From positions 806,001 to 870,000 of the forward strand of contig NC_014394.1 of assembly GCF_000145255.1 (NCBI RefSeq): 64,000 nt of DNA, read 5' to 3'. Both the position numbers and the translations under genes were made by a program. Origin of the DNA: Gallionella capsiferriformans ES-2. GTDB taxonomy: Bacteria; Pseudomonadota; Gammaproteobacteria; Burkholderiales; Gallionellaceae. Below, piece after piece: positions 54,237 to 63,042 of the stretch; the first letter of the stretch is position 1; each line of letters begins with the position of its first letter. The notes beneath the pieces were generated by a model. That model made no database searches and was not told where the DNA came from. It was given only the letters and a program-made list of their open reading frames with translations.

Positions 54237-55469
54237 TTGTCTAAACGTAGAGTCGTTGTGACCGGTCTGGGGATTGTCTCCCCCGTCGGTATCGGTATTT
54301 CTGCTGCCTGGGCTAACATAGTCGCGGGTAAGTCCGGGATAGTCAAAATATCGCATTTCGATGCGAGTCAGCTTGCGAGTCAGATTGCGGGTGAAGTGCA
54401 AAATTTTGATGTCGCACAATATCTGCCGGTCAAAGATGCCCGTCGCATGGGAAAATTCATCCATTTCGGTTTAGTCGCCGGGATGGAAGCATTCAAGGAT
54501 TCAGGTTTGGAAGTCACGGACCAGAATGCCGAACGCATCGGGGTGAATATCGGATCCGGTATCGGCGGCTTGCCGACGATCGAGGAGACGCACAACGATT
54601 ATCTGGCGGGCGGACCGCGTAAAATTTCACCTTTCTTTATTCCCGGCACGATCATCAATATGATTTCCGGTAATCTGTCCGTGATGTACGGATTGAAAGG
54701 CCCGAATCTGGCGATGGTGTCGGCCTGTACGACCGGCACGCATTGCATTGGCGAGTCGGCGCGGATGATCGAATACGGCGATGCGGATGTGATGATCGCA
54801 GGCGGTTCGGAAGCCACCATCGGTCCTTTGGCGGTCGGCGGTTTTGCTTCGGCCCGTGCTTTGAGTACGCGCAACGATGATCCGGCAACGGCTTGCCGTC
54901 CGTGGGATAAGGATCGCGACGGCTTTGTCATCGGCGAAGGTGCAGGCGCACTGGTACTCGAAGAGTATGAGCACGCGAAAGCGCGCGGCGCTAAGATTTA
55001 TGCCGAAGTCACAGGATATGGTATGAGCGGCGATGCTTATCACATCACGTCACCTAACAGCGACGGCCCAAAACGCAGCATGCAGAACGCGTTGAAAAAT
55101 GCCGGTCTGAATGCCGATGCGGTACAGTACGTCAATGCGCACGGTACTTCTACGCCGCTGGGCGACAAGAATGAGACTGAGGCGATTAAACTTGCTTTTG
55201 GCGATCACGCAAGTCGGCTGGTTGTGAATTCCACCAAGTCCATGACCGGTCATTTGTTAGGCGGCGCGGGCGGCATCGAGTCTATCTTCTCGGTACTGGC
55301 CATCCATCACCAAATATCGCCACCGACCATCAATATCTTCGAGCAGGATCCGGAGTGCGATCTGGACTACTGTGCGAACGAAGCGCGCGACATGAAGATC
55401 AATGTGGCGATGAACAACAACTTCGGCTTTGGCGGAACCAACGGTACGCTGGTGTTCAGCAAAGTTTAA
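54237..55469 (+). CDS. fabF: 3-oxoacyl-ACP synthase II
   Basis: A 410-residue condensing enzyme. The catalytic Cys is in SACTTGTHCIG, with His in NAHGTSTPLGD and in TGHLLGGAGGIE. It elongates long-chain acyl-ACP. The start is TTG, with CGGAG 5 bp upstream; the N-terminus MSKRRVVVTG then matches FabF exactly. No ATG lies nearby in frame, so the TTG is well supported. Confidence 0.97.
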   Translation: MSKRRVVVTGLGIVSPVGIGISAAWANIVAGKSGIVKISHFDASQLASQIAGEVQNFDVAQYLPVKDARRMGKFIHFGLVAGMEAFKDSGLEVTDQNAERIGVNIGSGIGGLPTIEETHNDYLAGGPRKISPFFIPGTIINMISGNLSVMYGLKGPNLAMVSACTTGTHCIGESARMIEYGDADVMIAGGSEATIGPLAVGGFASARALSTRNDDPATACRPWDKDRDGFVIGEGAGALVLEEYEHAKARGAKIYAEVTGYGMSGDAYHITSPNSDGPKRSMQNALKNAGLNADAVQYVNAHGTSTPLGDKNETEAIKLAFGDHASRLVVNSTKSMTGHLLGGAGGIESIFSVLAIHHQISPPTINIFEQDPECDLDYCANEARDMKINVAMNNNFGFGGTNGTLVFSKV

Positions 55470-55484
55470 CCGCTGATTGATCAG

Positions 55485-56294
55485 ATGCTGGTCAATGGCG
55501 TGCCAGGTAACACCCTCAGCATTCGGGATCGCGGCTTTCTTTACGGCGACGGGGTATTTCGTACCCTGTGCGTCCGCGAGGGAAGGCCGCAACACTGGCC
55601 GCTCCATTATCAAAAACTTCAAAACGATTGCGAAAAACTAGGCATCAATTGTCCGGATTTCGCCTGTTTGTCCGCTGAACTGGCCGGATTGATGCCGGCA
55701 CATCCCAACGCTGTTTATAAAATGATCGTCACGCGCGGTTTGTCTGTGCGCGGCTATGCGCCGGCCCCTGATGCCGAACCAACTCATGTATGGGATATTT
55801 CTGCCATACCCGCATATCCTGATAACTGCCGCACTGGCGTGACGCTGCGTTTGTGCGCGTTGCGACTAGCCGCGCAACCGCGTCTGGCGGGCATCAAACA
55901 TCTCAATCGTCTGGAAAATGTGCTGGCTGCCGCCGAATGCACTGATGCGGATGAAGGGTTGCTGCTCGATACCGAGGGGCGCGTCATCGAGGGGGTGCGC
56001 AGCAATGTGTTTTTAATGGCAGGCGATCGCCTGATTACGCCTGATTTGTCGCGCTGCGGAGTGGCGGGTGTGCAGCGCGATCGCGTGATCGCGTATGCCC
56101 GGGAAATTGGCCTGTCGGTCGAAGTGCGTGATGTGGAACTCGCCGAATTGTGTGCGGCGGATGCGGTATTTTTGACCAACAGCGTATTCGGATTGTGGCC
56201 GGTGGCGCAGTTTGAGCAGTGCCGCTGGCTTGACTTGAGTCGTACAGTGCAATTTCAGGTGTTATTTGAACAGGATGAATCATGGCTAAATTGA
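55485..56294 (+). CDS. pabC: Aminodeoxychorismate lyase
   Basis: A 269-residue PLP fold-type IV enzyme releasing p-aminobenzoate and pyruvate from aminodeoxychorismate for folate synthesis. Typical elements are the RDRGFLYGDGVFRTL opening, the PLP Lys in GIKHLNRLENVLA, and SNVFLM with the EGVRSN loop. The gene overlaps mltG by 13 bp. The order fabF-pabC-mltG-tmk-holB is conserved in many proteobacteria. Confidence 0.94.
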   Translation: MLVNGVPGNTLSIRDRGFLYGDGVFRTLCVREGRPQHWPLHYQKLQNDCEKLGINCPDFACLSAELAGLMPAHPNAVYKMIVTRGLSVRGYAPAPDAEPTHVWDISAIPAYPDNCRTGVTLRLCALRLAAQPRLAGIKHLNRLENVLAAAECTDADEGLLLDTEGRVIEGVRSNVFLMAGDRLITPDLSRCGVAGVQRDRVIAYAREIGLSVEVRDVELAELCAADAVFLTNSVFGLWPVAQFEQCRWLDLSRTVQFQVLFEQDESWLN

Positions 56295-57247
56295 TGACGT
56301 TCTTGCTGGCGGTGTTCGGCGGGGCAATTTATTACGCCTACAGTCCGATGACGCCGCCGGTGCTTCCGTACGAATTTGCGCTGAATCAGGGAGGGAATCT
56401 CACGACGGTCGCCCGTCAATTCGAACAGGCCGGATTGCTGGATAATCCTAAGTTGTTCGTGCTGTTTGCAAGGTTGCAGGGGCGCGCGGGAAAAATCAAG
56501 GCGGGCGTCTATCAGCTGGATCATGCCGTATCCAAAATGGAATTGCTGGATATGATCACGCAGGGTAATGTCAGTCGCAGCCAAGTCACCCTCATCGAAG
56601 GCTGGAATTTCCGGCAATTGCGCAGTGCGCTGAATGCGAATCAGTATATCAGGCATGATACGCAGGGGCTGTCAGACCGGGAGATTTTGCAGCGCATCGG
56701 TGCGGCCGAGATACATCCGGAGGGTTTATTTTTTCCTGAAACCTATTCTGTCGCCGCCGGCAGCAGCGACATCGAGCTGCTGAAAATGGCCTATAAACTG
56801 ATGCAGCAGCGGCTCAATGATGCCTGGCTGGCAAGAGAGCCGGGCTTGATGTTGGAGACGCCTTATCAGGCGCTGATTCTCGCCTCTATCGTTGAGAAGG
56901 AAACGGGAACGGCCTCCGACCGGCCGATGATCGCCGGCGTGTTCACTAATCGATTGCGCCTCCATATGATGTTGCAAACAGATCCTTCGGTGATCTACGG
57001 GCTGGGCGAGGCGTTTGACGGTAATTTGCGCAAGCGCGACTTGACCAGCGACACCCCTTACAATACCTATACCCGTGCCGGATTACCGCCTACACCCATC
57101 GCCTTGCCGGGCGCCGAAGCGCTCAAGGCTGCACTGCATCCGGCTAAGACCGATGCGCTGTATTTTGTCGCGCGCGGCGATGGCAGTTCTAAGTTTTCCA
57201 GCAATCTGTCCGAACATAACCGGGCGGTGTATCAGTATCAGAAATAG
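56282..57247 (+). CDS. mltG: Endolytic murein transglycosylase
   Basis: A 321-residue inner-membrane protein with one N-terminal helix, a LysM-like region and a YceG domain. The catalytic Glu is in LASIVEKETG, followed by FTNRLRLHMMLQTDPSVIYG and the TPYNTYTRAGLPPTPI block. It cuts nascent glycan strands and sets their length. The ATG lies within pabC. Confidence 0.95.
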   Translation: MAKLMTFLLAVFGGAIYYAYSPMTPPVLPYEFALNQGGNLTTVARQFEQAGLLDNPKLFVLFARLQGRAGKIKAGVYQLDHAVSKMELLDMITQGNVSRSQVTLIEGWNFRQLRSALNANQYIRHDTQGLSDREILQRIGAAEIHPEGLFFPETYSVAAGSSDIELLKMAYKLMQQRLNDAWLAREPGLMLETPYQALILASIVEKETGTASDRPMIAGVFTNRLRLHMMLQTDPSVIYGLGEAFDGNLRKRDLTSDTPYNTYTRAGLPPTPIALPGAEALKAALHPAKTDALYFVARGDGSSKFSSNLSEHNRAVYQYQK

Positions 57248-57308
57248 CAAGTGTCACTGGATATTTTTCTGTTTTTGATACGCTATCAACCACGATCAGA
57301 TCGAAATT

Positions 57309-57911
57309 ATGGCTAAATTTATTACATTTGAAGGGGTGGACGGGGCGGGCAAGAGTACCCATCTGGCCTGGTTTGCCGCGACGTTGCGGCAGCACGGTGT
57401 GGATGTTGTCGTGACTCGTGAGCCGGGTGGGACGCCGCTTGGCGAGCAGTTGCGCGAGATGCTGCTCAATCAGCCTATGAGTATCGGCACGGAAGCGATG
57501 CTGATGTTTGCCGCGCGGGTAGAACACGTCGAACAGATCATCAAGCCTGCCTTGCTTGCCGGTAAATGGGTGATTTCGGATCGTTTTTCGGACGCGAGTT
57601 TTGCTTATCAGGGCGGCGGGCGTGGCATGGACTGGGATAAGCTCAGGCAGCTGGAGCAGTGGGTGGATTTGAGACCTGATTTGACGCTGTTTTTCGATGT
57701 GCCTGTGGAAGTGGCCAGAGCGCGGCTGTCGAATAACGTCTCGCTCGATCGTTTTGAGCAGGAACAGGGCGAATTTTTCGAGCGGGTGCGCGCAGGATAT
57801 CACCGGCGCGTGGCAGAAAATCCACCGCGCTATGCGGTGATCGATGCGGCGCAATCGATCGCGCTTGTGCAGCAGCAGTTGCAGTCTATCGTCGCAAATT
57901 TAGGCCTATGA
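57309..57911 (+). CDS. tmk: Thymidylate kinase
   Basis: A 200-residue kinase making dTDP from dTMP. The P-loop is GVDGAGKST, the DR(H/F) motif [16 protein letters not shown] and the lid lies further on. Its stop overlaps the holB start (ATGAG), a conserved link between dTTP supply and replication. Confidence 0.96.
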   Translation: MAKFITFEGVDGAGKSTHLAWFAATLRQHGVDVVVTREPGGTPLGEQLREMLLNQPMSIGTEAMLMFAARVEHVEQIIKPALLAGKWVISDRFSDASFAYQGGGRGMDWDKLRQLEQWVDLRPDLTLFFDVPVEVARARLSNNVSLDRFEQEQGEFFERVRAGYHRRVAENPPRYAVIDAAQSIALVQQQLQSIVANLGL

Positions 57912-58903
57912 GCACGCTCTATCCCTGGCAAAAAGACGACTGGACGCGTTTGCAGGCTTTGCGCGAACGCGCCTCGCAAGGGTTGCTGTTTCAGGGCATG
58001 AAGGGGATAGGCAAACTCGATCTGGCGATCAGTTATGCCCGTGCTTTGCTGTGTCAGCATCCGTCGGGCAACGGGTTTTCATGCGGCGTGTGTCCTTCGT
58101 GCCATTGGTTTATTCAGGGTTCTCACCCCGATTTTCGCATGGTGCAGCCGGAGTCTGAAACTGAGGAAGTGGAAGCCGGTAAGAAGCCCAGCCGGCAGAT
58201 TTCAGTCGATCAGATCCGTGCGCTGTCCGATTTTATGGGTATGACCGCGCACCAGGGCGGGCGGCGCGTGGTGATTATTCATCCGGCGGAAGCGATGAAC
58301 ACGAACGCTGCCAATGCACTGTTGAAAAATCTGGAAGAGCCGCCACCGGGTCTGCTGTTCATTCTGGTAACCCACAAACCGGAAGTGCTGTTACCGACAC
58401 TGCTGAGCCGTTGCCTGTCGTTTAGCGTGGCAGCACCGGATGCGGCGACGGCCACGGCATGGCTGGCAGCTCAGAGAGTGAAAAATCCCGCTGAGGTGTT
58501 AGCTTACGCGGGATTCTCGCCGCTGCAGGCTAAACTGGCGGCAAATGAGGGCGGCATGGATGTGCGTGAGAAGTTGTTGCGCGCGTTACGGCAGCCGGGA
58601 GCCATGGATGTGTTCGCGATGGCGGATGCCTTGCAGAAAACCGAACAGGTGTTGGTCGTGCAGTGGTTGCAGCAGTGGTGTTACGATTTGATTGCGCAAA
58701 AGATGGCAGGTTCATTGCGTTATCACCCGTCGGAACAGGCGGCCATTTCCGCTCTGGTGTCCAATCTGGATGCGATTAATCTTGCGCGCCTGCAAAGCTA
58801 TCTGCAAACGGCGAAGCGCGAATCGCAACATACGCTCAATCCGAAATTATTTTTTGAATCCCTGCTGTTCACCTATTGTCAGCTTACCCGTCAATCATCC
58901 TAA
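57908..58903 (+). CDS. holB: DNA polymerase III delta' subunit
   Basis: A 331-residue clamp-loader subunit. It has a degenerate Walker A ([11 protein letters not shown]), a zinc finger ([10 protein letters not shown] plus an upstream Cys) and [14 protein letters not shown] with LLSRCLSF (the SRC motif). It helps load the sliding clamp. tatD follows after 7 bp; the pilZ gene often found between them is absent. Confidence 0.95.
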   Translation: MSTLYPWQKDDWTRLQALRERASQGLLFQGMKGIGKLDLAISYARALLCQHPSGNGFSCGVCPSCHWFIQGSHPDFRMVQPESETEEVEAGKKPSRQISVDQIRALSDFMGMTAHQGGRRVVIIHPAEAMNTNAANALLKNLEEPPPGLLFILVTHKPEVLLPTLLSRCLSFSVAAPDAATATAWLAAQRVKNPAEVLAYAGFSPLQAKLAANEGGMDVREKLLRALRQPGAMDVFAMADALQKTEQVLVVQWLQQWCYDLIAQKMAGSLRYHPSEQAAISALVSNLDAINLARLQSYLQTAKRESQHTLNPKLFFESLLFTYCQLTRQSS

Positions 58904-58910
58904 CGAACTT

Positions 58911-59675
58911 ATGTCATTCATAGACTCCCATTGCCATATCAATTTTCATGAGTTGGCTGAAAACATTGACGACGTGCTCGCAAAAATGCAACAAAACGAG
59001 GTGCTGGCGGCGCTGTGCGTTTCAGTCAATCTGCGCGATTTTCCATCGGTGCTGGCATTGGCATCCGAATATCAGAACATCTATGCCTCGGTCGGCGTGC
59101 ATCCGGATTACGAGGATGTCGAAGAGCCGACGGTCGCGCGCCTGGTTGAGCTGGCACAGCACCCTAAAATCATTGCGATAGGCGAGACGGGGCTGGATTA
59201 TTACCGGCTGACCGGCGATCTTGAGTGGCAGCGCGAACGCTTTCGTAACCACATTCGCGCAGCGCGGCTTAGCGGCAAACCCTTGATTATTCATACTCGC
59301 AGTGCGGCAGAGGATACGCTGCGCCTGATGGCAGAAGAGGGCGCCGGTAGCATCGGCGGTGTCATGCATTGCTTTACTGAAAACTGGGAGGTGGCGCAAG
59401 CCGCGCTGGATATGGGTTTTTATATCTCATTTTCCGGGATTGTGACGTTCAAAAATGCGCTGCAGATCAAGGAGGTCGCGCAGCGTGTGCCGCTCGAGCG
59501 CATCTTAATTGAAACCGATTCGCCGTATCTGGCACCGGTGCCGTTCAGGGGTAAGCTCAATCAACCAGCCTACGTGAAACATGTGGCTGAAGAAATTGCG
59601 TTGCTGCGAGGTGTCGGTGTGGCGGAGGTGGGGCGGCAAACCAGTGAAAATTTTGCACGCTTATTTAAATTGTAA
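58911..59675 (+). CDS. tatD: TatD-family metal-dependent hydrolase
   Basis: A 254-residue TIM-barrel nuclease of the TatD/YcfH group. Metal ligands are in FIDSHCHINF, GETGLDYY (Glu), HTRSAAEDT (His), GVMHCFTE (His) and LIETDSPYLAP (Asp). It acts as a 3'-5' DNase or similar. I start at the ATG directly after holB rather than upstream codons inside holB. Confidence 0.93.
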   Translation: MSFIDSHCHINFHELAENIDDVLAKMQQNEVLAALCVSVNLRDFPSVLALASEYQNIYASVGVHPDYEDVEEPTVARLVELAQHPKIIAIGETGLDYYRLTGDLEWQRERFRNHIRAARLSGKPLIIHTRSAAEDTLRLMAEEGAGSIGGVMHCFTENWEVAQAALDMGFYISFSGIVTFKNALQIKEVAQRVPLERILIETDSPYLAPVPFRGKLNQPAYVKHVAEEIALLRGVGVAEVGRQTSENFARLFKL

Positions 59676-59692
59676 AAATACGCAGAATAAAG

Positions 59693-59720
59693 TTGACACG
59701 GTTTCAGAAATCCTTATAAT
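59693..59720 (+). promoter_or_regulatory. Sigma70 promoter of the tRNA cluster
   Basis: TTGACA (59693-59698) and TATAAT (59715-59720), both perfect consensus, with a 16-bp spacer. The first tRNA starts 15 bp further on. Confidence 0.9.
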
Positions 59721-59734
59721 TCGGCCCTCGCAAT

Positions 59735-59810
59735 GCGGGAGTAGCTCAGTTGGTAGAGCGATACCTTGCCAAGGTATAGGTCGAGAGTTCGAGCCTCTTC
59801 TCCCGCTCCA
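59735..59810 (+). tRNA. glyV: tRNA-Gly(GCC), copy 1
   Basis: 76 nt with encoded CCA. The acceptor stem GCGGGAG pairs with CTCCCGC, the anticodon is GCC in a CTTGCCAAG loop, and the T arm has GTTCGAG. Confidence 0.98.
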
Positions 59811-59853
59811 GTTATTTTGGGGTTTGGTTTTTCAAGTTTTGCGATGCTTCACT

Positions 59854-59929
59854 GCGGGAATAGCTCAGTTGGTAGAGCGATACCTTGCCAAGGTATAGGT
59901 CGAGAGTTCGAGCCTCTTTTCCCGCTCCA
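59854..59929 (+). tRNA. glyW: tRNA-Gly(GCC), copy 2
   Basis: 76 nt, differing from copy 1 at only two positions. These are the 7-66 acceptor pair, G-C in copy 1 and A-U in copy 2. The anticodon is GCC and CCA is encoded. Confidence 0.98.
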
Positions 59930-59934
59930 AATTC

Positions 59935-59966
59935 AAGGGAAAGCATCATGCTTTCCCTTATTTATT
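59935..59966 (+). terminator. Terminator after the second tRNA-Gly
   Basis: AAGGGAAAGCA (59935-59945) pairs with TGCTTTCCCTT (59949-59959) around TCA and is followed by ATTTATTT. It may only partly stop transcription, since two more tRNAs follow. Confidence 0.75.
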
Positions 59967-59987
59967 TCAGTTCAGGTTTTACTGTAG

Positions 59988-60061
59988 GGTGCGTTAGCAA
60001 ATCGGTTATGCCCCGGATTGCAAATCCGGTTAGCCCAGTTCGACTCTGGGACGCACCTCCA
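59988..60061 (+). tRNA. cysT: tRNA-Cys(GCA)
   Basis: 74 nt with encoded CCA. The acceptor GGTGCGT pairs with ACGCACC, and the anticodon GCA sits in the GATTGCAAATC arm. Confidence 0.96.
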
Positions 60062-60068
60062 AACATCC

Positions 60069-60157
60069 GCCCGGGTGGTGAAATTGGTAGACACAACGGA
60101 CTTAAAATCCGTCGCCTTGAAAAGGGCGTACCGGTTCGATTCCGGTTCTGGGCACCA
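60069..60157 (+). tRNA. leuZ: tRNA-Leu(TAA)
   Basis: 89 nt with a long variable arm and encoded CCA; the anticodon is TAA in GACTTAAAATC. It is the last core feature before the mobile element, so its 3' end is a plausible integration site, although no second copy of the site can be seen in this window. Confidence 0.96.
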
Positions 60158-60237
60158 AAATTTCTAATGAATGCGTGGCTTTAAGCGCTTTTTGCCTGTT
60201 TTAATATTACAAGACATTACAGCGTATTTCTACCTTC

Positions 60238-60268
60238 TGTCACACTTCGCTGTGACAAGAGTGTGACA
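60238..60268. repeat. TGTGACA inverted and direct repeats
   Basis: TGTCACACT (60238-60246) and AGTGTGACA (60260-60268) are a perfect 9-bp inverted repeat, and a further TGTGACA lies at 60251-60257, 11 bp before the last copy. Their place near the tRNA end would suit integrase or excisionase arm sites, or an operator. Confidence 0.55.
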
Positions 60269-60445
60269 AATTCATCGCAGCGCCGCCACAGCACATTAAA
60301 CCCACTTCAAAATCCAATCATTAGACAATTTCTAACAGGATATTGCCGCCTGTCGTTTGTGACGAACGGTAAGCTGAGGTTTTCCAAAATTTAGTACATG
60401 TTGATTTATATAGTCTTGACGGATTTAAAAAAGTCCTGTCTGAAT

Positions 60446-60474
60446 TTGACTTGAGGCAATCAAGGCTGTAGAAT
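60446..60474 (+). promoter_or_regulatory. Sigma70-like promoter of the AlpA-like gene
   Basis: TTGACT (60446-60451) and TAGAAT (60469-60474) with a 17-bp spacer. Transcription would start near 60481, giving a 225-nt leader. Confidence 0.55.
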
Positions 60475-60705
60475 TATTCTAATAAACAAACGAGACGATT
60501 ATCTTGCATCCACTCGGTAAATAAGGAACAGGCTTCTGTGGCGCGGTATTCGAAGTACGCGCAGCGGTTAGATAAACGACAAAGCACGGCTGGAAGTACA
60601 GAGACTTGAGGACAGCGCAATTGCCCATGCTGATCAAGTGCCGTGTAGCGTGACTCGTGCGAGGGGTCACAGCGGGAAGTAAATTTCTGAAAGGAAATTT
60701 GCTTC

Positions 60706-60933
60706 ATGAGTTCGACTCTCGCAACACACCAAGATGTAAATTCATTTCAAACCACTGCTGTGCGCCTCGGTTTTACACCTGCCGCAGCATACGTCGCGCG
60801 TGGCCGCGAAATTTTCCCTGTTCGTGTACGCCAAATTGGCGGCAAACTTATTTGCTTCGAAACAGATATCCAAGAATACCTGCACACCGGCGAGTCACAA
60901 GCTCATTTGAGCGTTCCCGCGCTTAAAAAATAG
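60706..60933 (+). CDS. AlpA-like / excisionase-type DNA-binding protein
   Basis: A 75-residue protein. Residues 17-60 follow the pattern of AlpA/Xis-type winged helix proteins (AVRLGFTPAAAYVARGREIFPVRV, then a wing and DIQEYLHTG). Such proteins regulate integrase genes and excision of islands. AAAGGAAA precedes the ATG. It is the first gene after tRNA-Leu in the element, a usual place for such a regulator. Confidence 0.65.
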   Translation: MSSTLATHQDVNSFQTTAVRLGFTPAAAYVARGREIFPVRVRQIGGKLICFETDIQEYLHTGESQAHLSVPALKK

Positions 60934-61042
60934 TCGAGGTCAAGCCAGGTCGCCCGAGCAAAATGGAGAGCATTGAGGCGGCTCGCAGAAGCATATCCGT
61001 GCGTGAGCTTCGCGCTCAGTCCAAGATTGCTGGAGTCTAATC

Positions 61043-61453
61043 ATGATTAGACTGTGTCAGTGCGATAGCTGGGGCGATGATGAAGCTATGGATCACGCAG
61101 AGTTCAACAGATGGGACAAGCCGTGGAAAAGGAACGGCCCGCTAACCGAGAAGGAGAAAGAACACAACGAGCGATGCGCTCGCATGTGTCAGGCGAGAAA
61201 AAAACTGGAGGATTGGGAATCGAACCTACGCCATCAGCATTCCCAGGAAAAACATGACGAGATCGCGCACATGGTCAGAACATTCGCCCGCGAGTTTGTA
61301 ACTACGTGCAATGAGGCCTTTGTTGACACTTGGGACATAGCTGTTTTCTTCGTAGATCTGCTGGATTGGTCGAAACGGCGGGGGCTCATCAATGTAAAGG
61401 GGAAAACTTACAAGCCACGGACGGGCAAGTCGGAAGGAGCTGGTCATGAGTGA
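61043..61453 (+). CDS. Hypothetical protein of the mobile element
   Basis: A 136-residue hydrophilic protein with many charged residues in its first 85 positions and a helical part after that. It has no recognisable domain. GGAG lies 7-8 bp before the ATG, and its stop overlaps the start of the RepA-like gene by 8 bp, so they are coupled. This coupling is the main support for it being real. Confidence 0.65.
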   Translation: MIRLCQCDSWGDDEAMDHAEFNRWDKPWKRNGPLTEKEKEHNERCARMCQARKKLEDWESNLRHQHSQEKHDEIAHMVRTFAREFVTTCNEAFVDTWDIAVFFVDLLDWSKRRGLINVKGKTYKPRTGKSEGAGHE

Positions 61454-62345
61454 AATCATCCAGCTACCTCGCATCACGCTCACCGACGCTGCAGTCCGCC
61501 CGCAGCTCGACTTCATTTTGCCCGGATTGCTTGCGCAGTCCGTCGGCATGATCGTCGGCCAGGGAGCCATCGGTAAATCGTTTTTAGCTCTGCATATCGG
61601 CTTTGCCATGGCTACCGGCAAGCCGGTTGCTGGCGGCCTCTGGGATGTGCCAAAAATCGGCCCGACGACAATCATCATGGGTGAAGACGACCAAAAAATT
61701 CTGCAAGAGCGACTGTATTGGCTGCGAAGCGGAGAACAGCTGACAGCAGAGCAGGCGGCAGCGGCAGACCGGTTCCTTTTCGTTCATTCTGCCAAGGGCT
61801 ACGACATGCGGATCGTCGAGAAGACAGGCGGGGGATACCGGCCTGGCCCTTTCCTTGCGACGCTCAAACATTACTGCGCCGGGCAGCGGCTCGCAATTAT
61901 CGATCCTCTATTATTTTTAAATGGCGGCGGGGATGAAAACGATAACGGGGCGGCGGCAGTCTTAATTTCTTGCCTTTATACAATTTGCCGCGAGACCGGC
62001 TGCACAATCATTCTTTTACATCATGTAGGCAAGTCGAACGGCGATCGAGAAGACTGGGCGTCTGCTCGTGGCGCATCAGCATTGACGACGTCTGTCCGGT
62101 GGCAGGTCAACATGACTCCGCCAAATAAAAAGGAGATGGAGGAGTGCGGCATTGACGACGAAATGCGCAAAAGCTGGGTGCGCGTGGCAACGGTCAAGAG
62201 CAATTACGGGGACACAGGCGCGGCGTCATGGCTGAATCGGCTTAAAGGCGGCGTGTTGGGATGGGCGGACAAGGCGAAGAAGGAAGCGAGGCCAAAGGAT
62301 CAAAGTTACGCGAAAGCATCAGGAGGCGATGATGAGTGGTATTAA
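61446..62345 (+). CDS. RepA-like AAA ATPase (AAA_25)
   Basis: A 299-residue RecA-fold ATPase. Walker A is GQGAIGKSF, Walker B LAIIDPLLFL, with a later LLHHVGKS and RGASALTTSVRW, as in the RSF1010 RepA helicase family. Such proteins unwind DNA during replication of plasmids and some integrated elements. It lies in a run of overlapping genes, and the next gene starts inside it. This suggests that the element can replicate when excised; that is inference. Confidence 0.85.
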   Translation: MSEIIQLPRITLTDAAVRPQLDFILPGLLAQSVGMIVGQGAIGKSFLALHIGFAMATGKPVAGGLWDVPKIGPTTIIMGEDDQKILQERLYWLRSGEQLTAEQAAAADRFLFVHSAKGYDMRIVEKTGGGYRPGPFLATLKHYCAGQRLAIIDPLLFLNGGGDENDNGAAAVLISCLYTICRETGCTIILLHHVGKSNGDREDWASARGASALTTSVRWQVNMTPPNKKEMEECGIDDEMRKSWVRVATVKSNYGDTGAASWLNRLKGGVLGWADKAKKEARPKDQSYAKASGGDDEWY

Positions 62346-62661
62346 GCGACTGCCGACCACTACAGCAACGCCGGTGCGGCTGTGCGCGTTCCAGGCGACA
62401 CGCAGGCCTAAACAGCTGATCAAAACAATTCAAACGGCGTTTGGTTGTGTCACTGTTGACGGACGTCTCGGACAAGCCCATGCCGACTTGATGGAGTGTG
62501 TGATGTTTCATTCTGAGCAACATCGCATTAAAGACGGTCGCTTAGAAGTTGTTATCGATCCATACAGAATCCGCAGGGCAATGGGCGGCGGGAGGAGTAC
62601 ATATTCTGCCGAGGGTAACCTTGGCAAAAGGGTTGTCGCAGGCCTTGCCTTATATCAATGA
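62332..62661 (+). CDS. Hypothetical protein, possibly a truncated replication initiator
   Basis: A 109-residue protein following the RepA-like gene with a 14-bp overlap. AGGAGG lies 5 bp before the second of two tandem ATGs. The stretch LGQAHADLMECVMFHSEQHR and IDPYRIRRAMGGGRSTYSAEG recalls the start of initiator-type proteins beside RepA ATPases, which are normally much longer. If so, this one is cut short after residue 95. I could not confirm this, so the function remains open. Confidence 0.6.
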   Translation: MSGIKRLPTTTATPVRLCAFQATRRPKQLIKTIQTAFGCVTVDGRLGQAHADLMECVMFHSEQHRIKDGRLEVVIDPYRIRRAMGGGRSTYSAEGNLGKRVVAGLALYQ

Positions 62662-62851
62662 ATACTCGTTTTTAATGGCTTTTACAGAGCGCATCTTAAA
62701 AGAGCCGGATGTTTGGGCTGCGGTTGTCAGGCTAGCCGATGCACTGGAAATTGCTGGTGTGATCGAAGATGAATACTTAAAGCCATATTCGCCCGAGCCT
62801 CGGAAGAACTGGCCGCGCAGGAAAGATTTTTTAAATTACAAGGAGATCTAA
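62621..62851 (+). CDS. Hypothetical small protein of the mobile element
   Basis: A 76-residue protein if it starts at TTG 62621, which has GAGGG 6 bp upstream; an ATG at 62675 is the alternative without a ribosome site. It is in another frame of the preceding gene's 3' end (41-bp overlap). The sequence is helical and ends RRKDFLNYKEI. No family is recognised. It could also be a frameshifted remnant of the preceding gene's product. Confidence 0.45.
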   Translation: MAKGLSQALPYINEYSFLMAFTERILKEPDVWAAVVRLADALEIAGVIEDEYLKPYSPEPRKNWPRRKDFLNYKEI

Positions 62852-62852
62852 A

Positions 62853-63029
62853 ATGAAAGACATACCGTTATCGATTCTTTTGGGGCAGGAAGCAATAGCA
62901 GACGCAGGCGGTATTAAAAATGCGCTGCTCGCCAATCGTCAAACGGCACTGGCTGCTGATGTGCTGATGGCACATTTGTACTCGATCAATAAAGAAGAAG
63001 GGCTGAGGCTGGCGGCAGTGTATAGATAA
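62853..63029 (+). CDS. Small hypothetical protein (58 aa)
   Basis: A 58-codon frame with AAGGAG about 8 bp before the ATG, directly after the previous gene. The product is helical (Ala/Leu-rich, with a charged end). No domain is recognised; position and the strong ribosome site support it. Confidence 0.6.
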   Translation: MKDIPLSILLGQEAIADAGGIKNALLANRQTALAADVLMAHLYSINKEEGLRLAAVYR

Positions 63030-63042
63030 AAGCTAAAATAAT

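Larger units (their letters stand above)
60158..60705. other. Non-coding left end of the element
   Basis: 548 bp with no convincing gene. It contains an inverted/direct repeat set TGTGACA (60238-60268), a sigma70-like promoter (60446-60474) and a 225-nt leader before the AlpA-like gene. Confidence 0.5.

Noticed and set aside
60474..60707. Leftward ORF of 77 codons
   Set aside because: Antisense to the AlpA leader without a ribosome site; likely chance.
60963..61040. 25-codon ORF between the AlpA-like and next gene
   Set aside because: The frame is clean but it has no ribosome site and is too short to support.
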